A DNA stretch of 64,000 nt, from assembly GCA_019828595.1 (NCBI GenBank), contig JAHQRK010000002.1, positions 2,232,001-2,296,000 on the forward strand, given 5' to 3'. Position 1 is the stretch's first letter. Each line of letters opens with the position of its first letter. Under the pieces are notes generated by a model. That model did not search any database, was not told the origin of the DNA, and saw only the letters and a program-made list of their open reading frames with translations. This document shows, one piece after another, positions 1 to 9,216 of the stretch. The stretch comes from Aphanomyces cochlioides (Eukaryota > Oomycota > Saprolegniomycetes > Saprolegniales > Verrucalvaceae). Both the position numbers and the translations under genes were made by a program.

Positions 1-1078
1 TCGACACTTTGAAGAGGCGGTCGTCGAATGGTCTGAACGAGCCAAGACACATCATTAACCATACCATTGTAATCAAACTACCGCGCATTCCAATGCCGCG
101 ACCGCTAGCCATTGCCTTTACCACGGCGATGCGCTCTCTCGAATGAGCAGCTTGAATAAATGTCCACCGCTGATATAGCGCCGACAAGATCGCGTCGCGA
201 GGATCAACCAAGCCCTTTCATGACTCCTTGGCGATGTATACAACACAGGAAGGACAACGCGTCTCAAGGCATGCAATGACAAGGAGTCAGGAACGACGAG
301 CTCTGTGATCCCTCTCTCGCCATTGGCAACAACCCAGTCCACCCCCCACTCGACAAAGACGACGAGATGAGGAAGTTGCTTCCTCTCCGAGCTTTTCAAC
401 CTCGAGCACCCAAGGAATACGATGTGTAGTCCATTCGTGGCCAACAAACTAACCACGACTTGCAACGTCACATTGCCCATGAGCCGCATTCTACACTCGA
501 CATTGCACTAAAGTGCAAACTCGTCCATCTCGATGCCATTGTCGTTCTCTCTTTCAGCCGGATTCGACTTTGATCCTTCTACCGCCTTCCTCACGTCAAG
601 AGAGCGACGACGTCGTGCTGTCTGTGGCTTGCTTCAAGGCGGTGAGACGTTTGAAGATGGACACACTTGAGACGTTTCTTCCCATCGAGAAGGACTTTCC
701 ATCACGTCCACCACACTTGGATTTGATTTGTCCATGAAAAGCCGCATGCGACTGTGTGGAGCCAACCAAATGCTGGAACTGCGTCTTGCAACTTTGGCGA
801 CGGGAGGGACTTGGTCCGAGTCGCACTCCAACGAGCGCATCCACGGCTTGGAATTGAGCTAGCGACCATGCGAGGCCTATGGAAGAGATTTACTCGATGC
901 GTCATGCCAAGTTGGACGCTCAGAGAGGATGAACGACACCAGTGGCGTGGATTTTGAGTGTCGTCACGTTCTACTGTACAATTTGAAGAAAGGCAAATGT
1001 TGAAGACCCCGAATCGACCGTCGTAATCAACACAACAGCAGGAGAAGAAACTTCTAAGCTGGTCGGAGGCTAAAAGAT
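1..1078. other. No confident gene
   Basis: Open frames are present on both strands, the longest a 123-codon minus-strand frame at 118-489, but none shows a recognisable domain, a conserved paralogue in the window, or an oomycete initiator near its ATG. It may be the degraded 5' neighbour of the reductase array. Confidence 0.4.
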
Positions 1079-1088
1079 CAGCCCCTCG

Positions 1089-1105
1089 GCATCATTTCCC
1101 ATTTT
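1089..1105 (+). promoter_or_regulatory. Oomycete initiator (Inr) element
   Basis: The sequence CATCATTTCCCATTTT closely matches the oomycete Inr consensus GCTCATTYYNCAWTTT and lies 6 bp upstream of the ATG at 1111. Comparable CTCATT-rich elements precede the ATGs at 3634 and 6150 and the minus-strand ATG at 8370, so the arrangement is shared by the array. Confidence 0.6.
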
Positions 1106-1110
1106 ACAAC

Positions 1111-1713
1111 ATGACTGTCACCGTCTCCATCGTTCTCGGCTCTGTTCGCGCTGGTCGCCAAGGTACCCGCGTTGGCAAGTACCTCGAAGAAAAGTTCACG
1201 GCTGCTGGTGCCAAGGTCCACATCATCGACCCTGTCGAATTGAGCGTGCCTTTGCTTGCTGGTCGCTTCGACTGGTTCCCAGAAGAGGCCAAGACGGATG
1301 CCCTCAAGACGTTGCAAGCCAAGTTTGCCGAATCCGATGCGATTGTGCTTGCCACCCCTGAATACAACCACTCGTACTCGCCCGTGATTGCCAACTTGTT
1401 GGACTACTTCTGGCACAACGAATACTTTGGCAAGGTTGCTGGTATTGCCACATACTCGATGAGCAACTTTGGTGGTGTCCGTGCGGCTGGTCCTTTGCAC
1501 ACTTTGATTGTTGGCTTGGGTTTGGTGACGATTCCCCGTGAATTGCCCTTCCCATCGGTGCACACTTTGTTGAACGAAGATGGTACTTTGAGTGCTGAAG
1601 CCGGCAACAGCGGCGAATTGTTGGAAGACGGCGCGAAGAAGTTCGCAGCCGAATTGATCTGGTTCGCTGAAGCCCTCCAAGCCAAGCGCGCCACGGGCCT
1701 CCCCCCCCCGTAA
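1111..1713 (+). CDS. NAD(P)H-dependent FMN reductase family protein, copy 1
   Basis: A 200-residue flavodoxin-like protein of the NADPH-dependent FMN reductase family (as in Lot6/ChrR-type quinone reductases). These use NAD(P)H to reduce FMN or quinones in the cytosol. The N-terminal beta strand runs into GSVRAGRQGTR (residues 10-20), the FMN phosphate-binding loop. The hallmark PEYNHSYSP follows near residue 83, and GGVRAAGPL near 124 completes the flavin pocket. The length equals that of the other intact copies, and the Inr just upstream supports the start. The gene has no intron. Its 3' half is almost identical to copy 2 (3634-4236), up to and beyond the stop. The substrate cannot be read from sequence. 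Confidence 0.9.
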   Translation: MTVTVSIVLGSVRAGRQGTRVGKYLEEKFTAAGAKVHIIDPVELSVPLLAGRFDWFPEEAKTDALKTLQAKFAESDAIVLATPEYNHSYSPVIANLLDYFWHNEYFGKVAGIATYSMSNFGGVRAAGPLHTLIVGLGLVTIPRELPFPSVHTLLNEDGTLSAEAGNSGELLEDGAKKFAAELIWFAEALQAKRATGLPPP

Positions 1714-1869
1714 ATGGCATTCTAGTGAGCACTACATTGTTCATAAAGAACGAATGCATCCTTTGTCCATTTCAATTCGAGCTCTATCAATGCAGAGACT
1801 CTGGTCTTATGTTTACTGTCCAGTTAATGCTGTAGTGCCCCCCCCCCACTGCTGCAGGAGAGTCACACT

Positions 1870-2226
1870 CATGACGAACTATGAAGTTTATGAGCGAAAG
1901 ACCTGCTGAGGACTATCCAAAGGCGGGCGTTTCATTTACGAAGACGCAGCTGTGGTCATTGTCTACAACTTCTTCGACCAAAGAACCGGGACGCTCATGT
2001 CTCCCGCCTTCCTTGTACTACTGGGTTAGACATACTGTTCCATTGAGGCTGGTCATAGTAATCAGCTGAGAGCAGCAGACTCATTTGTACCTATCTTGAA
2101 GGTTGAAATCGTGCGTCGTAGTTTGTTTACTACGCCACTTTGACTGGATTTTGTCGATTAAGCCATCATCGCAAACACGTCATCAAGCTCAAACGTACAT
2201 GTGAAAAAGACTCAACATCGGGGGAG
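1870..2226 (+). repeat. Duplicated upstream spacer of a reductase unit
   Basis: This stretch is clearly homologous to 4390-4682, with shared blocks around GAGCGAAAG, CCGGGACGCTCATGTCTCCC and TTTGTTTACTRCGCCACTT. The duplicated unit was therefore spacer plus gene. The downstream gene survives at 4683 and is wrecked at 2227. Confidence 0.7.
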
Positions 2227-2590
2227 ATGACTGTCACTATCTCGATCGCCCGTTCGCGCTGGCCGTCAAACGCCTCGTGTCGCCAAATACCTAATACCTT
2301 GAAACCAAGTTCCTGGCTGCTGGTGCCAAGGTCCACATCATCGACCCTGTCGAATACAATGCGCCATTGCTTGCTGGTCGTTTCGATTACCTCCCCGACG
2401 ACAAGAAACGTGAATCTTTCAAGGCCTTGTAAACAAAGTTCGCTGAATCCGACGCTCTCGTCCTTGTCAATCCTGAATATTACTACTCAATTAGCTTGTT
2501 GGGCTTCTTTTGGGTTGCTAGTATCGCCACGTACTCGATGGGTGGTTTCGGTGGTGTCAGTGCGGCTGATCCTTTGCACACTTTAATTGT
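2227..2590 (+). pseudogene. Broken FMN reductase copy (forward half)
   Basis: It begins with an ATG and the family start (ACTGTCACTATCTCGATCG) but carries a deletion in the GSVRAGR loop, an indel just after it that shifts frame, and an in-frame TAA near 2431. Homology to copies 1-3 runs to about the codon for GPLHTL and stops abruptly at 2590, where an oppositely oriented copy begins. It cannot encode a flavodoxin fold. Confidence 0.85.
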
Positions 2591-2912
2591 ATGGAAATGG
2601 CAATTCACCACCATGCCCATGCGCACAAGGAATGCATGCAATGGACCAGCATAGCCCCCCATGTGTGGCGATAGCAGCAGCCTTCCTAAAGCACTCTTTG
2701 AATTACAAGTTGTCCAACCAGTTGCCGAGCAATGACGACTACGAGTGGTTGTCTTCGGGGGTGACGAGCTCAATTGCTTCCGATGGTGCACACTTGGCTT
2801 GGAATGGCTTGACCATCTCAATCTTTCGTCCACAGGAAGATAGTCGCCACGACCAGCTAGCAATGACACGTCGTTTTTGACTGGGTCGATCACGTTGACC
2901 TGGAATCCCCGC
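2591..2912 (-). pseudogene. Broken FMN reductase copy (inverted fragment)
   Basis: Read on the minus strand, it matches the family from the VNVIDPV region to the GPLH-LPF region, with several small indels and stops; a stretch matching IDPVKNDVSLLAGR is easily seen. It lacks the FMN-loop N-terminus and the C-terminus. It abuts the forward fragment at about 2590, where both copies have the same part of the gene, so the pair forms a convergent palindrome. Confidence 0.8.
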
Positions 2913-3158
2913 GACAATGGTATTTGGGGACACGAGGGCCTTGGCGATGAGAGAAAACAGAGCCGAGAACGAGCTATTCATGGACCAACCTGTCAGACAC
3001 AGCCACTGAAGCGACGTATCACAGCAGCTCACTGACTTGCACGTTCAGAATCTTTTGAAGCTTGAAATCCGGTGTCATGGTTCGTTTCCGCCGCTTCGTT
3101 GGCTTGGTTTTGTCGATGAAGGCAGCATGGCAAAAACAAAATCAAGGAAAAAGACGTT

Positions 3159-3250
3159 CAATCCAAATTCCCCGCTGCTGGCGCCACGGTCCACACGATC
3201 GACCCTGTCGAATACAATGCGCCATTCGACTACCAAGGTGCCCTACCCAT
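3159..3250 (+). pseudogene. Short FMN reductase remnant
   Basis: About 75 bp match codons around SKF-AAGA-VHTIDPVEYNAPF of the family. The sequence 5' of it (3070-3158) resembles the leader of the 4683 copy, so this is a third duplicated unit that lost its start and most of its body. Confidence 0.7.
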
Positions 3251-3612
3251 CGGAGGGCGCTTTATAAATGGCGCCATGATGTTGCCAGGAAGGAATTTCC
3301 AAACGGATTCAAAAGGCCGACGCACGTCGAGACATCTTTTGGGGGATGTGGTTGAATCTGCTACGTAGCCAGAGAATAAGGAGATCTTTCGATTGCGCTG
3401 GGCCGTCTTGAGTTGTCATCTAGGTGCACCAAGCACGCCAAGTTTTGTGTGTGTAACAGCGTGGCCATGTTGGTCATGCGCTTAACTGCAGATGAGCTCG
3501 TGCAAACTGCTGTGGATCATGTCTTCGTTATCTGTTGTCTACAGTCCATGTCAGACAATTGAGAAGAAACTTCCGAGGACGGCCTGTGCCGGCAGCCAAA
3601 TCATCGATGCAA

Positions 3613-3630
3613 CCTCATTTTTCCTTTTTC
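3613..3630 (+). promoter_or_regulatory. Inr-like element
   Basis: CCTCATTTTTCCTTTTTC lies 4 bp upstream of the ATG at 3634 and is at the same place as the Inr of copy 1, though it fits the oomycete consensus less well. Confidence 0.45.
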
Positions 3631-3633
3631 AAC

Positions 3634-4236
3634 ATGACCGTCACCGTCTCCATCGTCCTTGGCTCTGTTCGCACCGGCCGCCAAGGTACCCGCGTCGGCA
3701 AGTACCTTGAATCCAAGTTCCTCGCTGCTGGTGCCAAGGTCAACGTCATCGACCCTGTCGAATACGACGTACCCTTGATTGCAGGGCAGTACGCATGGTT
3801 GTCTGAAGAAAACCAGACTGACGCCCTCAAGACGTTGCAAGCCAAGTTTGCCGAATCCGACGCACTCGTCCTTGTCACTCCTGAATACAACCACTCGTAC
3901 TCGCCCGTGATTGCCAACTTGTTGGACTACTTCTGGCACAAAGAATTCTTCGGCAAGGTTGCTGGTGTTGCCACATACTCAATGAGCGACTTTGGTGGTG
4001 TCCGTGCGGCTGGTCCTTTGCACACTTTGATTGTTGGCTTGGGTTTGGTGACGATTCCCCGTGAATTGCCCTTCCCATCGGTGCACACTTCGTTGAACGA
4101 AGATGGTACTTTGAGTGCTGAAGCCGGCAACAGCGGCGAATTGTTGGAAGACGGCGCTGGCAAGTTTGCTGGTGAATTGGTCTGGTTCGCTGAAGCCCTC
4201 CAAGCCAAGCGCGCCACGGGCCTCCCCCCCCCGTAA
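3634..4236 (+). CDS. NAD(P)H-dependent FMN reductase family protein, copy 2
   Basis: This intact 200-residue paralogue has GSVRTGRQGTR in the FMN loop, PEYNHSYSP, and GGVRAAGPLHTL. An upstream in-frame ATG exists at 3535, but the start at 3634 gives exactly the family length and sits next to an Inr-like element. The 3' half, including the run of cytosines before TAA and 12 bases after the stop, is nearly identical to copy 1, whereas the 5' half differs more. That mosaic suggests gene conversion between the two. The role is the same as for copy 1: cytosolic flavin/quinone reduction inferred from family. Confidence 0.9.
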   Translation: MTVTVSIVLGSVRTGRQGTRVGKYLESKFLAAGAKVNVIDPVEYDVPLIAGQYAWLSEENQTDALKTLQAKFAESDALVLVTPEYNHSYSPVIANLLDYFWHKEFFGKVAGVATYSMSDFGGVRAAGPLHTLIVGLGLVTIPRELPFPSVHTSLNEDGTLSAEAGNSGELLEDGAGKFAGELVWFAEALQAKRATGLPPP

Positions 4237-4389
4237 ATGGCATTGACCCGAGGACGTTAGTCGCATCAACAGAGAATATATTCTGGGTCCATTTCTATTT
4301 TCGATGTATCGACTCTCCACTGCTGCCGTTGGATTAGCATTCAATATTGAGGGAGTATTCTAAGCTCATTCCATGGTCACACTTAAGAC

Positions 4390-4682
4390 AACCCACCAAG
4401 TTTACGAGCGAAAGGCCTGCTGACGACCATCCAAAGATGGTTGATCTATGAAGACGCGACTGTGGTTCATGGTCACGAACAAAGCACGTCTACCAAAGGA
4501 CCGGACGCTCATGTCTCCCAAACTTTCTTTACTACTTTGTCGCATGAACTCGATAAAAGACATACCACAGTGGCTAGACATAGTAATCAGCTCACAGCAG
4601 CACGCGGTTTGCACCTCTCTTGAACCTTGGATTCATGCGCCGTGGTTTGTTTACTGCGCCACTTGACTGGATTTCGTCGATG
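4390..4682 (+). repeat. Duplicated upstream spacer (second copy)
   Basis: This is the direct-repeat partner of 1870-2226, ending at the first codons now used by the 4683 gene. Confidence 0.7.
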
Positions 4683-5345
4683 ATGGCCAAACACGTAATC
4701 AAGCAAAAAGGAAAGACTCATCATTGGGGTCGACACCTTTGGAACATTACTGTCTCGATCGTTCTCGGTTCTGTCCGCGCTGGTCGCCATGGCCCTCGTG
4801 TCGCCAAATACCTTGAAACCAAGTTCCTCGCTGCTGGTGCCAAAGTCAACATCATTGACCCTGTTGAATACAATGCGCCATTGCTTGCTGGTCGTTTCGA
4901 TTACTTCCCCGACGACAAGAAGCCTCAATCGTTCAAGGCATTGCAAACATTTTTCGCTGAATCCGACGCACTCGTCCTTGTCACTCCTGAATTCAACCAC
5001 TCGTACTCGCCAGTGCTTGCCAACTTGTTGGACTACTTTTGGCACAACGAATACTTTGGCACGGTTGCTGGTATCGCCACGTACTCCATGGGTGGTTTCG
5101 ATGGTGTCCGTGCTGCTGGTCCATTGCACACTTTGATTGTTGGCTTGGGTTTGGTGACGATCCCCCGTGAATTGCCTTTCCCATCGGTGCACACGTTGTT
5201 GAACGAAGACGGTACTTTGAGTGCTGAAGCTGGCTCGAGTGGCGAATCGTTGGAAGGTGGTGCGGTCAAGTTTGCTGGTGAATTGAAGTGGTTCGCTGAA
5301 GCTCTCCACGCCAAGCGCGCGACCGGCGGCCTCCCAGCTCAGTAG
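4683..5345 (+). CDS. FMN reductase family protein, copy 3, with displaced start
   Basis: The body is an intact reductase (GSVRAGRHGPR, PEFNHSYSP, GGFDGVRAAGPLH, normal C-terminus). The ancestral start is gone: where other copies have AAC ATG ACN GTC, this one has AAC ATT ACT GTC at about 4744, plus a lost codon. The frame stays open upstream to methionines at 4680 and 4683, which would add about 21 residues (MAKHVIKQKGKTHH...) in front of the first beta strand, for 220 residues. PEYN is PEFN here. It could be a functional N-terminally extended enzyme or a gene silenced at translation. Confidence 0.75.
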   Translation: MAKHVIKQKGKTHHWGRHLWNITVSIVLGSVRAGRHGPRVAKYLETKFLAAGAKVNIIDPVEYNAPLLAGRFDYFPDDKKPQSFKALQTFFAESDALVLVTPEFNHSYSPVLANLLDYFWHNEYFGTVAGIATYSMGGFDGVRAAGPLHTLIVGLGLVTIPRELPFPSVHTLLNEDGTLSAEAGSSGESLEGGAVKFAGELKWFAEALHAKRATGGLPAQ

Positions 5346-6029
5346 ATTCTTAAAGGGCTGGCAATAAATATCATCTTATCGCTTGTATTTGACTGAAGGT
5401 TCTGGCAACAATTGCGACTTTGTTGTAAAAACCCTTCGCGACTCGGAATAAACATGCTGGGTGCTCATGAAGTCTACAGGCACGCCAAGTCGATCATTTC
5501 AGTATGGCCACACTTCACTTTTCTCTTGCATGCATGTCATCATAGCATGGCAGCAGATCGAATGTCTTGTCCATGTCTTCGTGAGATTTGACGGTGCACG
5601 CCCAATGCATCGTTTGCGCAGATCCAACTGAGCTTAGACCATCTTTGCAAAACCCATTCGTGTCAACTTGGAAACTGATGCCACCACCGACTTATTCAAC
5701 TTTCGTTGTTCTTCTCCATGGAGCTTTTCAGCCTCCTCGAGTGGACTGACTGGCAGTTCGTTGCAACTCGCCAGAGTTGTCGGGAAAATGTATGGGCACG
5801 CCCACTTGGAACGGCAATCCAAGTTCAATGACGTCGTCTGACAGCATCGATCAATTGGCTTAGCCTTGCAAAACGCCGTGTAAATTCGAACCACACAATG
5901 ACGCTTGTGTGGTACACAAGATATCGAATGGGAAGTTTCTTCCCTAGACTTAATTCACGCCAAGAAAATGTCTCACCTAGACTCACCACCTTTCAAATTC
6001 ATATTGTAAAATGTATGTACAATGATTGG
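5346..6029. other. Intergenic, no supported gene
   Basis: Only short frames without similarity are present; the 86-codon minus frame at 5634-5894 has no domain. Confidence 0.4.
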
Positions 6030-6300
6030 TGAGTTGGTTAGACAATTGAAACATGTTAAGAAGTTTCTGCTCTGAGATCCTGCCACTGGTGACGTTTGAG
6101 AATAATCTTCCGTCGTCCCCAAAGCCCCTTGGACGTCTCATTTTTCAAAATGCCCATCACTGTCTCTCTCGTCATCGGATCTGTACGCGCCTGCCGTCAA
6201 GGCACCCGCGTCGCCAAGTACAATACCTCCACAAGAAATTGGAAGATGCCGGTCTCATTGTCCATGTGATTGACCCTGAGGAATTGAAAGTGCCGTTGCT
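6030..6300. repeat. Arm of a long inverted duplication (partner 8210-8500)
   Basis: Leader, Inr and first codons of the 6150 reductase are repeated in opposite orientation at 8210-8500. A shared anchor is GACAATTGAAACATGTTA followed by GAAGTTTCTG. Confidence 0.7.
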
Positions 6301-6757
6301 TGCTGGCCGCTACGACTGGCTCCCTGAAGACCAAAAGTCCGATGCGCTGAAGACAATCCAAGCTAAATTCACTGAATCCGATGCGTTCGTGATCCTCTCA
6401 CCTGAGTACAACCACTCGTTCTCGCCTGTGATCTCCACCGTCTTAGACTACTTTTGGCACAACGAGTTTTTCGGCAAGGTTGCTGCGATTGCAACCTACT
6501 CGATGGGCAGCTTTGGTGGTGTACGTGCTGCTGGACCCTTGTTTGGACTCCTCGCCGGCTTGGGTTTGGTCACCATTCCCCGCGAATTGCCATTCCCATC
6601 CGTGCACACGTTGTTGAATGAAGATGGCACGTTCAGCGCCGAAGCCGGCAAGAGCGGCGAATCGGTCGAAGATGGCGCTGTCAAGTTTGCCAATGAATTG
6701 AAATGGTATGCTGAAGCCCTCAAGGCCAAGCGTGCTGGCGGTCTTCCCCGTCAATAA
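6150..6757 (+). pseudogene. FMN reductase copy 4, 5-bp insertion frameshift
   Basis: The ATG at 6150 follows an Inr and opens MPITVSLVIGSVRACRQGTR, then the frame breaks at codons KY. An extra AATAC at about 6222-6226 shifts to the frame that continues as LHKKLEDAGL through a normal C-terminus ending LPRQ. The total span is 608 nt, exactly the family's 603 plus 5, which pins the lesion to one insertion. The FMN loop also has Cys in place of Gly (GSVRAC). The downstream frame is open from an ATG at 6053, but that would replace the FMN loop with unrelated residues, so the copy is probably non-functional. Confidence 0.8.
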
Positions 6758-6855
6758 GTGGATATGTGCAATGTTCGTTCCTACCTTGAGCAAGTAAAGT
6801 TTTCTAATGAACTCTTCAAGAGTTTTGTCCTTTCATCTTTGTCACTTGTTCCTGA

Positions 6856-6955
6856 CCCTTCCTGCTAGACACGTGAGATGCTAGCCAACTTTGAAGAGTC
6901 GCTGGCCCTTCCTGCTAGACACGTGAGATGCTAGCCAACTTTGAAGAGTCGCTGG
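6856..6955. repeat. Perfect 50-bp tandem duplication
   Basis: Two adjacent copies (6856-6905 and 6906-6955) both start CCCTTCCTGCTAGACACG and end AGAGTCGCTGG. Confidence 0.9.
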
Positions 6956-7157
6956 CAAGTTCAAAGCAGGTAATGGTCAGCATCTTGGGCTCATCCATGG
7001 AAGCAAAGCCCTCACTACTTCATCCTCTTTCAATCCTCAGAGATGGGCAACGACCCTTGGTGATCCTGTATGCCAAGACTGGTCGTTTCAACCTTTCAGT
7101 GGTCACACACACTTGAACGGTTGTGACGGCGAAACCAATTTGAATTCAAGGGATCGA

Positions 7158-7760
7158 ATGACACATCTGACAGTCGCATTGGTGATCGGGTCGGTGCGAC
7201 CTGGTCGCATGGCCCTCCGCGTGGCAAAATGCGTCGAGAATAAGTTGAAATCCAAGGACGTGAAGGTTCACCTAGTGGACCCGCTGGAGCTGAATCTTCC
7301 CCTCTTTCTCAACCGCTTCGACTACATGCCCGAGGAAGAACGCCCTGCAGCGCTTGTCGAGCTCCAGAAAATATTCGCAGAGAGCGATGCCGTCGTTGTG
7401 GTCACGCCAGAGTACAATCACACGTTCTCACCCGTGATCTCCAACACGCTCAACTACTTTTACCATCCCGAGTTTTACTATAAAGTTGCTGGCATCGTGA
7501 CCTACTCGATCAGTATGAACGGCGGCTCTCGCGCTGGTGTCGCGCTTCGACCATACCTGTCCGAACTTGGCTTTGTGTCCATCCCTGAAGAGTGGAGCTT
7601 CCCCCTCGTCCGTGGGCTCTTAAATGAAGACGGAACGGTGTCCTCCTCGGCTGGCGAAGATGCCGAAGCTATCGAAATCAATGCCGAGAACTTTGCCTCC
7701 GAGCTCATTTGGTTTGCAACCCATTTGAAGCGTGGACGTGACGACGGCGTGCCAACGTAA
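7158..7760 (+). CDS. NAD(P)H-dependent FMN reductase family protein, divergent copy 5
   Basis: 200 residues, intact, and clearly more divergent than copies 1-4: GSVRPGRMALR loop, PEYNHTFSP, then NTLNYFYHPEFYYKV, which it shares with copy 6 (8541), instead of the NLLDYFWH form. The GG-VRAA motif is replaced by NGGSRAGV. Met at 7158 rather than 7113 restores the family length. Copies 5 and 6 form a second subfamily that may differ in quinone substrate or partner; this is inference only. Confidence 0.88.
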   Translation: MTHLTVALVIGSVRPGRMALRVAKCVENKLKSKDVKVHLVDPLELNLPLFLNRFDYMPEEERPAALVELQKIFAESDAVVVVTPEYNHTFSPVISNTLNYFYHPEFYYKVAGIVTYSISMNGGSRAGVALRPYLSELGFVSIPEEWSFPLVRGLLNEDGTVSSSAGEDAEAIEINAENFASELIWFATHLKRGRDDGVPT

Positions 7761-8209
7761 TACCAACAATTTTAAGTCTGTCCTTGGTGCTTTATCCTCT
7801 TGCGATGCAGATGCATGCTAGCTACGAGAATGATAGCGTCACGGTTGAGTAGGCATTTAAACTAACTGGTGAATCCTATGCAAGTGTAATTTCCAGCTCG
7901 TGTCCGTGTTCGTAATGTAGCTCTACCGTAGTGTACACGATGGTTCATTTCAAGTCCCTAGCTTCGCCAGTAGCGACTTTCATGGTCAAGGCAATGAACT
8001 ACATGTTAGCAAGCTTGCAACAGTACGCCAAGCTCTTTCATCGATCAACTCCACAGATTTCGACGGAAGTTGTCTCCTTGTAACAACTTCCACCATGGAA
8101 GTTTGTCACCATGGTAGTCAGAATTATCTTATACAGTGCCAACAACACACTTTCTATGCAAATTTACTCTTAAGTGTTAAATTTTAGTACTTGTGTAAGA
8201 GAATTTCAC
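7761..8209. other. Intergenic, no gene seen
   Basis: AT-rich spacer. It contains a short imperfect palindrome around GAAGTTTGTCACCATGG near 8090. Confidence 0.4.
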
Positions 8210-8370
8210 TATGATATTCAGGGACTTTCAATTCCACAGGGTCAATCACATGGACAATATGGACAATAAGACCAGCATCTTCCAATTTTATTGTGGAGGT
8301 ACTTGGCGACGCAGGTGCCTTGACGGCCGGCGCGTACAGATCCGATGACAAGGGAGACAATGATGGGCAT
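8210..8370 (-). pseudogene. Inverted N-terminal fragment of an FMN reductase
   Basis: The minus strand has ATG at 8370 with CTCATTCTTCAAA in front, then the family N-terminus through the IDPVELKVP region, where it ends. A small duplication (CATATTGTC) disturbs the frame. With its leader it mirrors 6030-6300, and it is divergent to the 8541 gene, so their upstream regions overlap. Confidence 0.75.
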
Positions 8371-8500
8371 TTTGAAGAATGAGACGTCCAAGGGGCTTTG
8401 CCTTCATGGGGACGACGGAAGTTTATTCTCAAACGTCACCTGTGGCTGTATCTCAAAGCAGAAACTTCGTAACATGTTTCAATTGTCCAACCATCTCACA
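8210..8500. repeat. Second arm of the inverted duplication
   Basis: This is the reverse-complement copy of 6030-6300, including leader, Inr and first part of the gene. Confidence 0.7.
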
Positions 8501-8540
8501 AAATATACGACGAGGACGACAGATCAGTTGACAATATGCC

Positions 8541-9139
8541 ATGAGCCCCATCAACGTCTCTGTCGTCATTGGATCTGTCCGTCAAGGCCGCATGGGCTTG
8601 CGCGTCGGCCGCTTTCTCCAGCAGAGCTTGGAAGCGAAAGGTCTCGCCGATCAATTGATTGACCCGGTCGAGCTCGACTTGCCTCTCTTTCGCAACCGCT
8701 TTGCGTTCCTTCCTGAAAATGAAAAGACGGCCGCGCTCCATCAAACCTACGCGGCCTTTGAAAAATCGGACGCGATTGTCATCGCGACGCCAGAGTACAA
8801 CCACTCGTTCTCGCCCGTCATTGGCAACACGTTGAACTACTTCTACCACTCGGAGTTCTACTACAAAGTTGGTGGCATTGCGACGTACTCCATGGGCGGT
8901 TTTGGCGGCGTCCGCGCCGGTGTCTCGCTTCGCACATACTTGGCATTGTCTCAATCCCAAAGCAATTGCCATTTCCGATCGTCCAAAACCTTCTCAATGA
9001 CGATGGCACGTTGCAAGCATCGGCGGGTAAGAGCGGGGAGGCTGTCGCGGACAATGCGGCTAAATTTGCCGACGAGCTCGCATGGTACGCCAAAGCTTTC
9101 AAGGAAGCGCGCGGCAAGGGAACTCCAGAAGCCAAGTAA
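8541..9139 (+). pseudogene. FMN reductase copy 6, C-terminal frameshift
   Basis: The sequence is intact from MSPINVSVVIGSVRQGR through PEYNHSFSP and GGFGGVRAGVSLRTYL (close to copy 5). The frame then changes at about 8942: the expected continuation (GIVSIPKQLPFPIV and so on to PEAK) lies in another frame ending at TAA 9137-9139. The span of 599 nt and alignment to copy 5 suggest deletion of about 10 nt between short TTGG repeats. Read uninterrupted, the gene gives a scrambled C-terminus to 9191. The flavin pocket is probably complete but the last third of the fold is lost. Confidence 0.75.
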
Positions 9140-9216
9140 AGATCTCTCTCGATGCGCTTCGTACTTGATGGAATTCGAGGATTTTAACTAATCAAATCTT
9201 GTCTTGGAACAGATTC

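Noticed and set aside
118..489. 123-codon minus-strand frame
   Set aside because: No domain, no paralogue in the window, and no promoter feature; could be chance or a degraded gene.
8026..8112. Palindromic GAAGTTGT/ACAACTTC and CACCATGG words
   Set aside because: Short, imperfect, and not linked to any gene or element boundary.
9199..9216. Upstream start for membrane protein copy 1
   Set aside because: Would need a TTG start; the ATG at 9217 aligns with the starts of copies 2-4.
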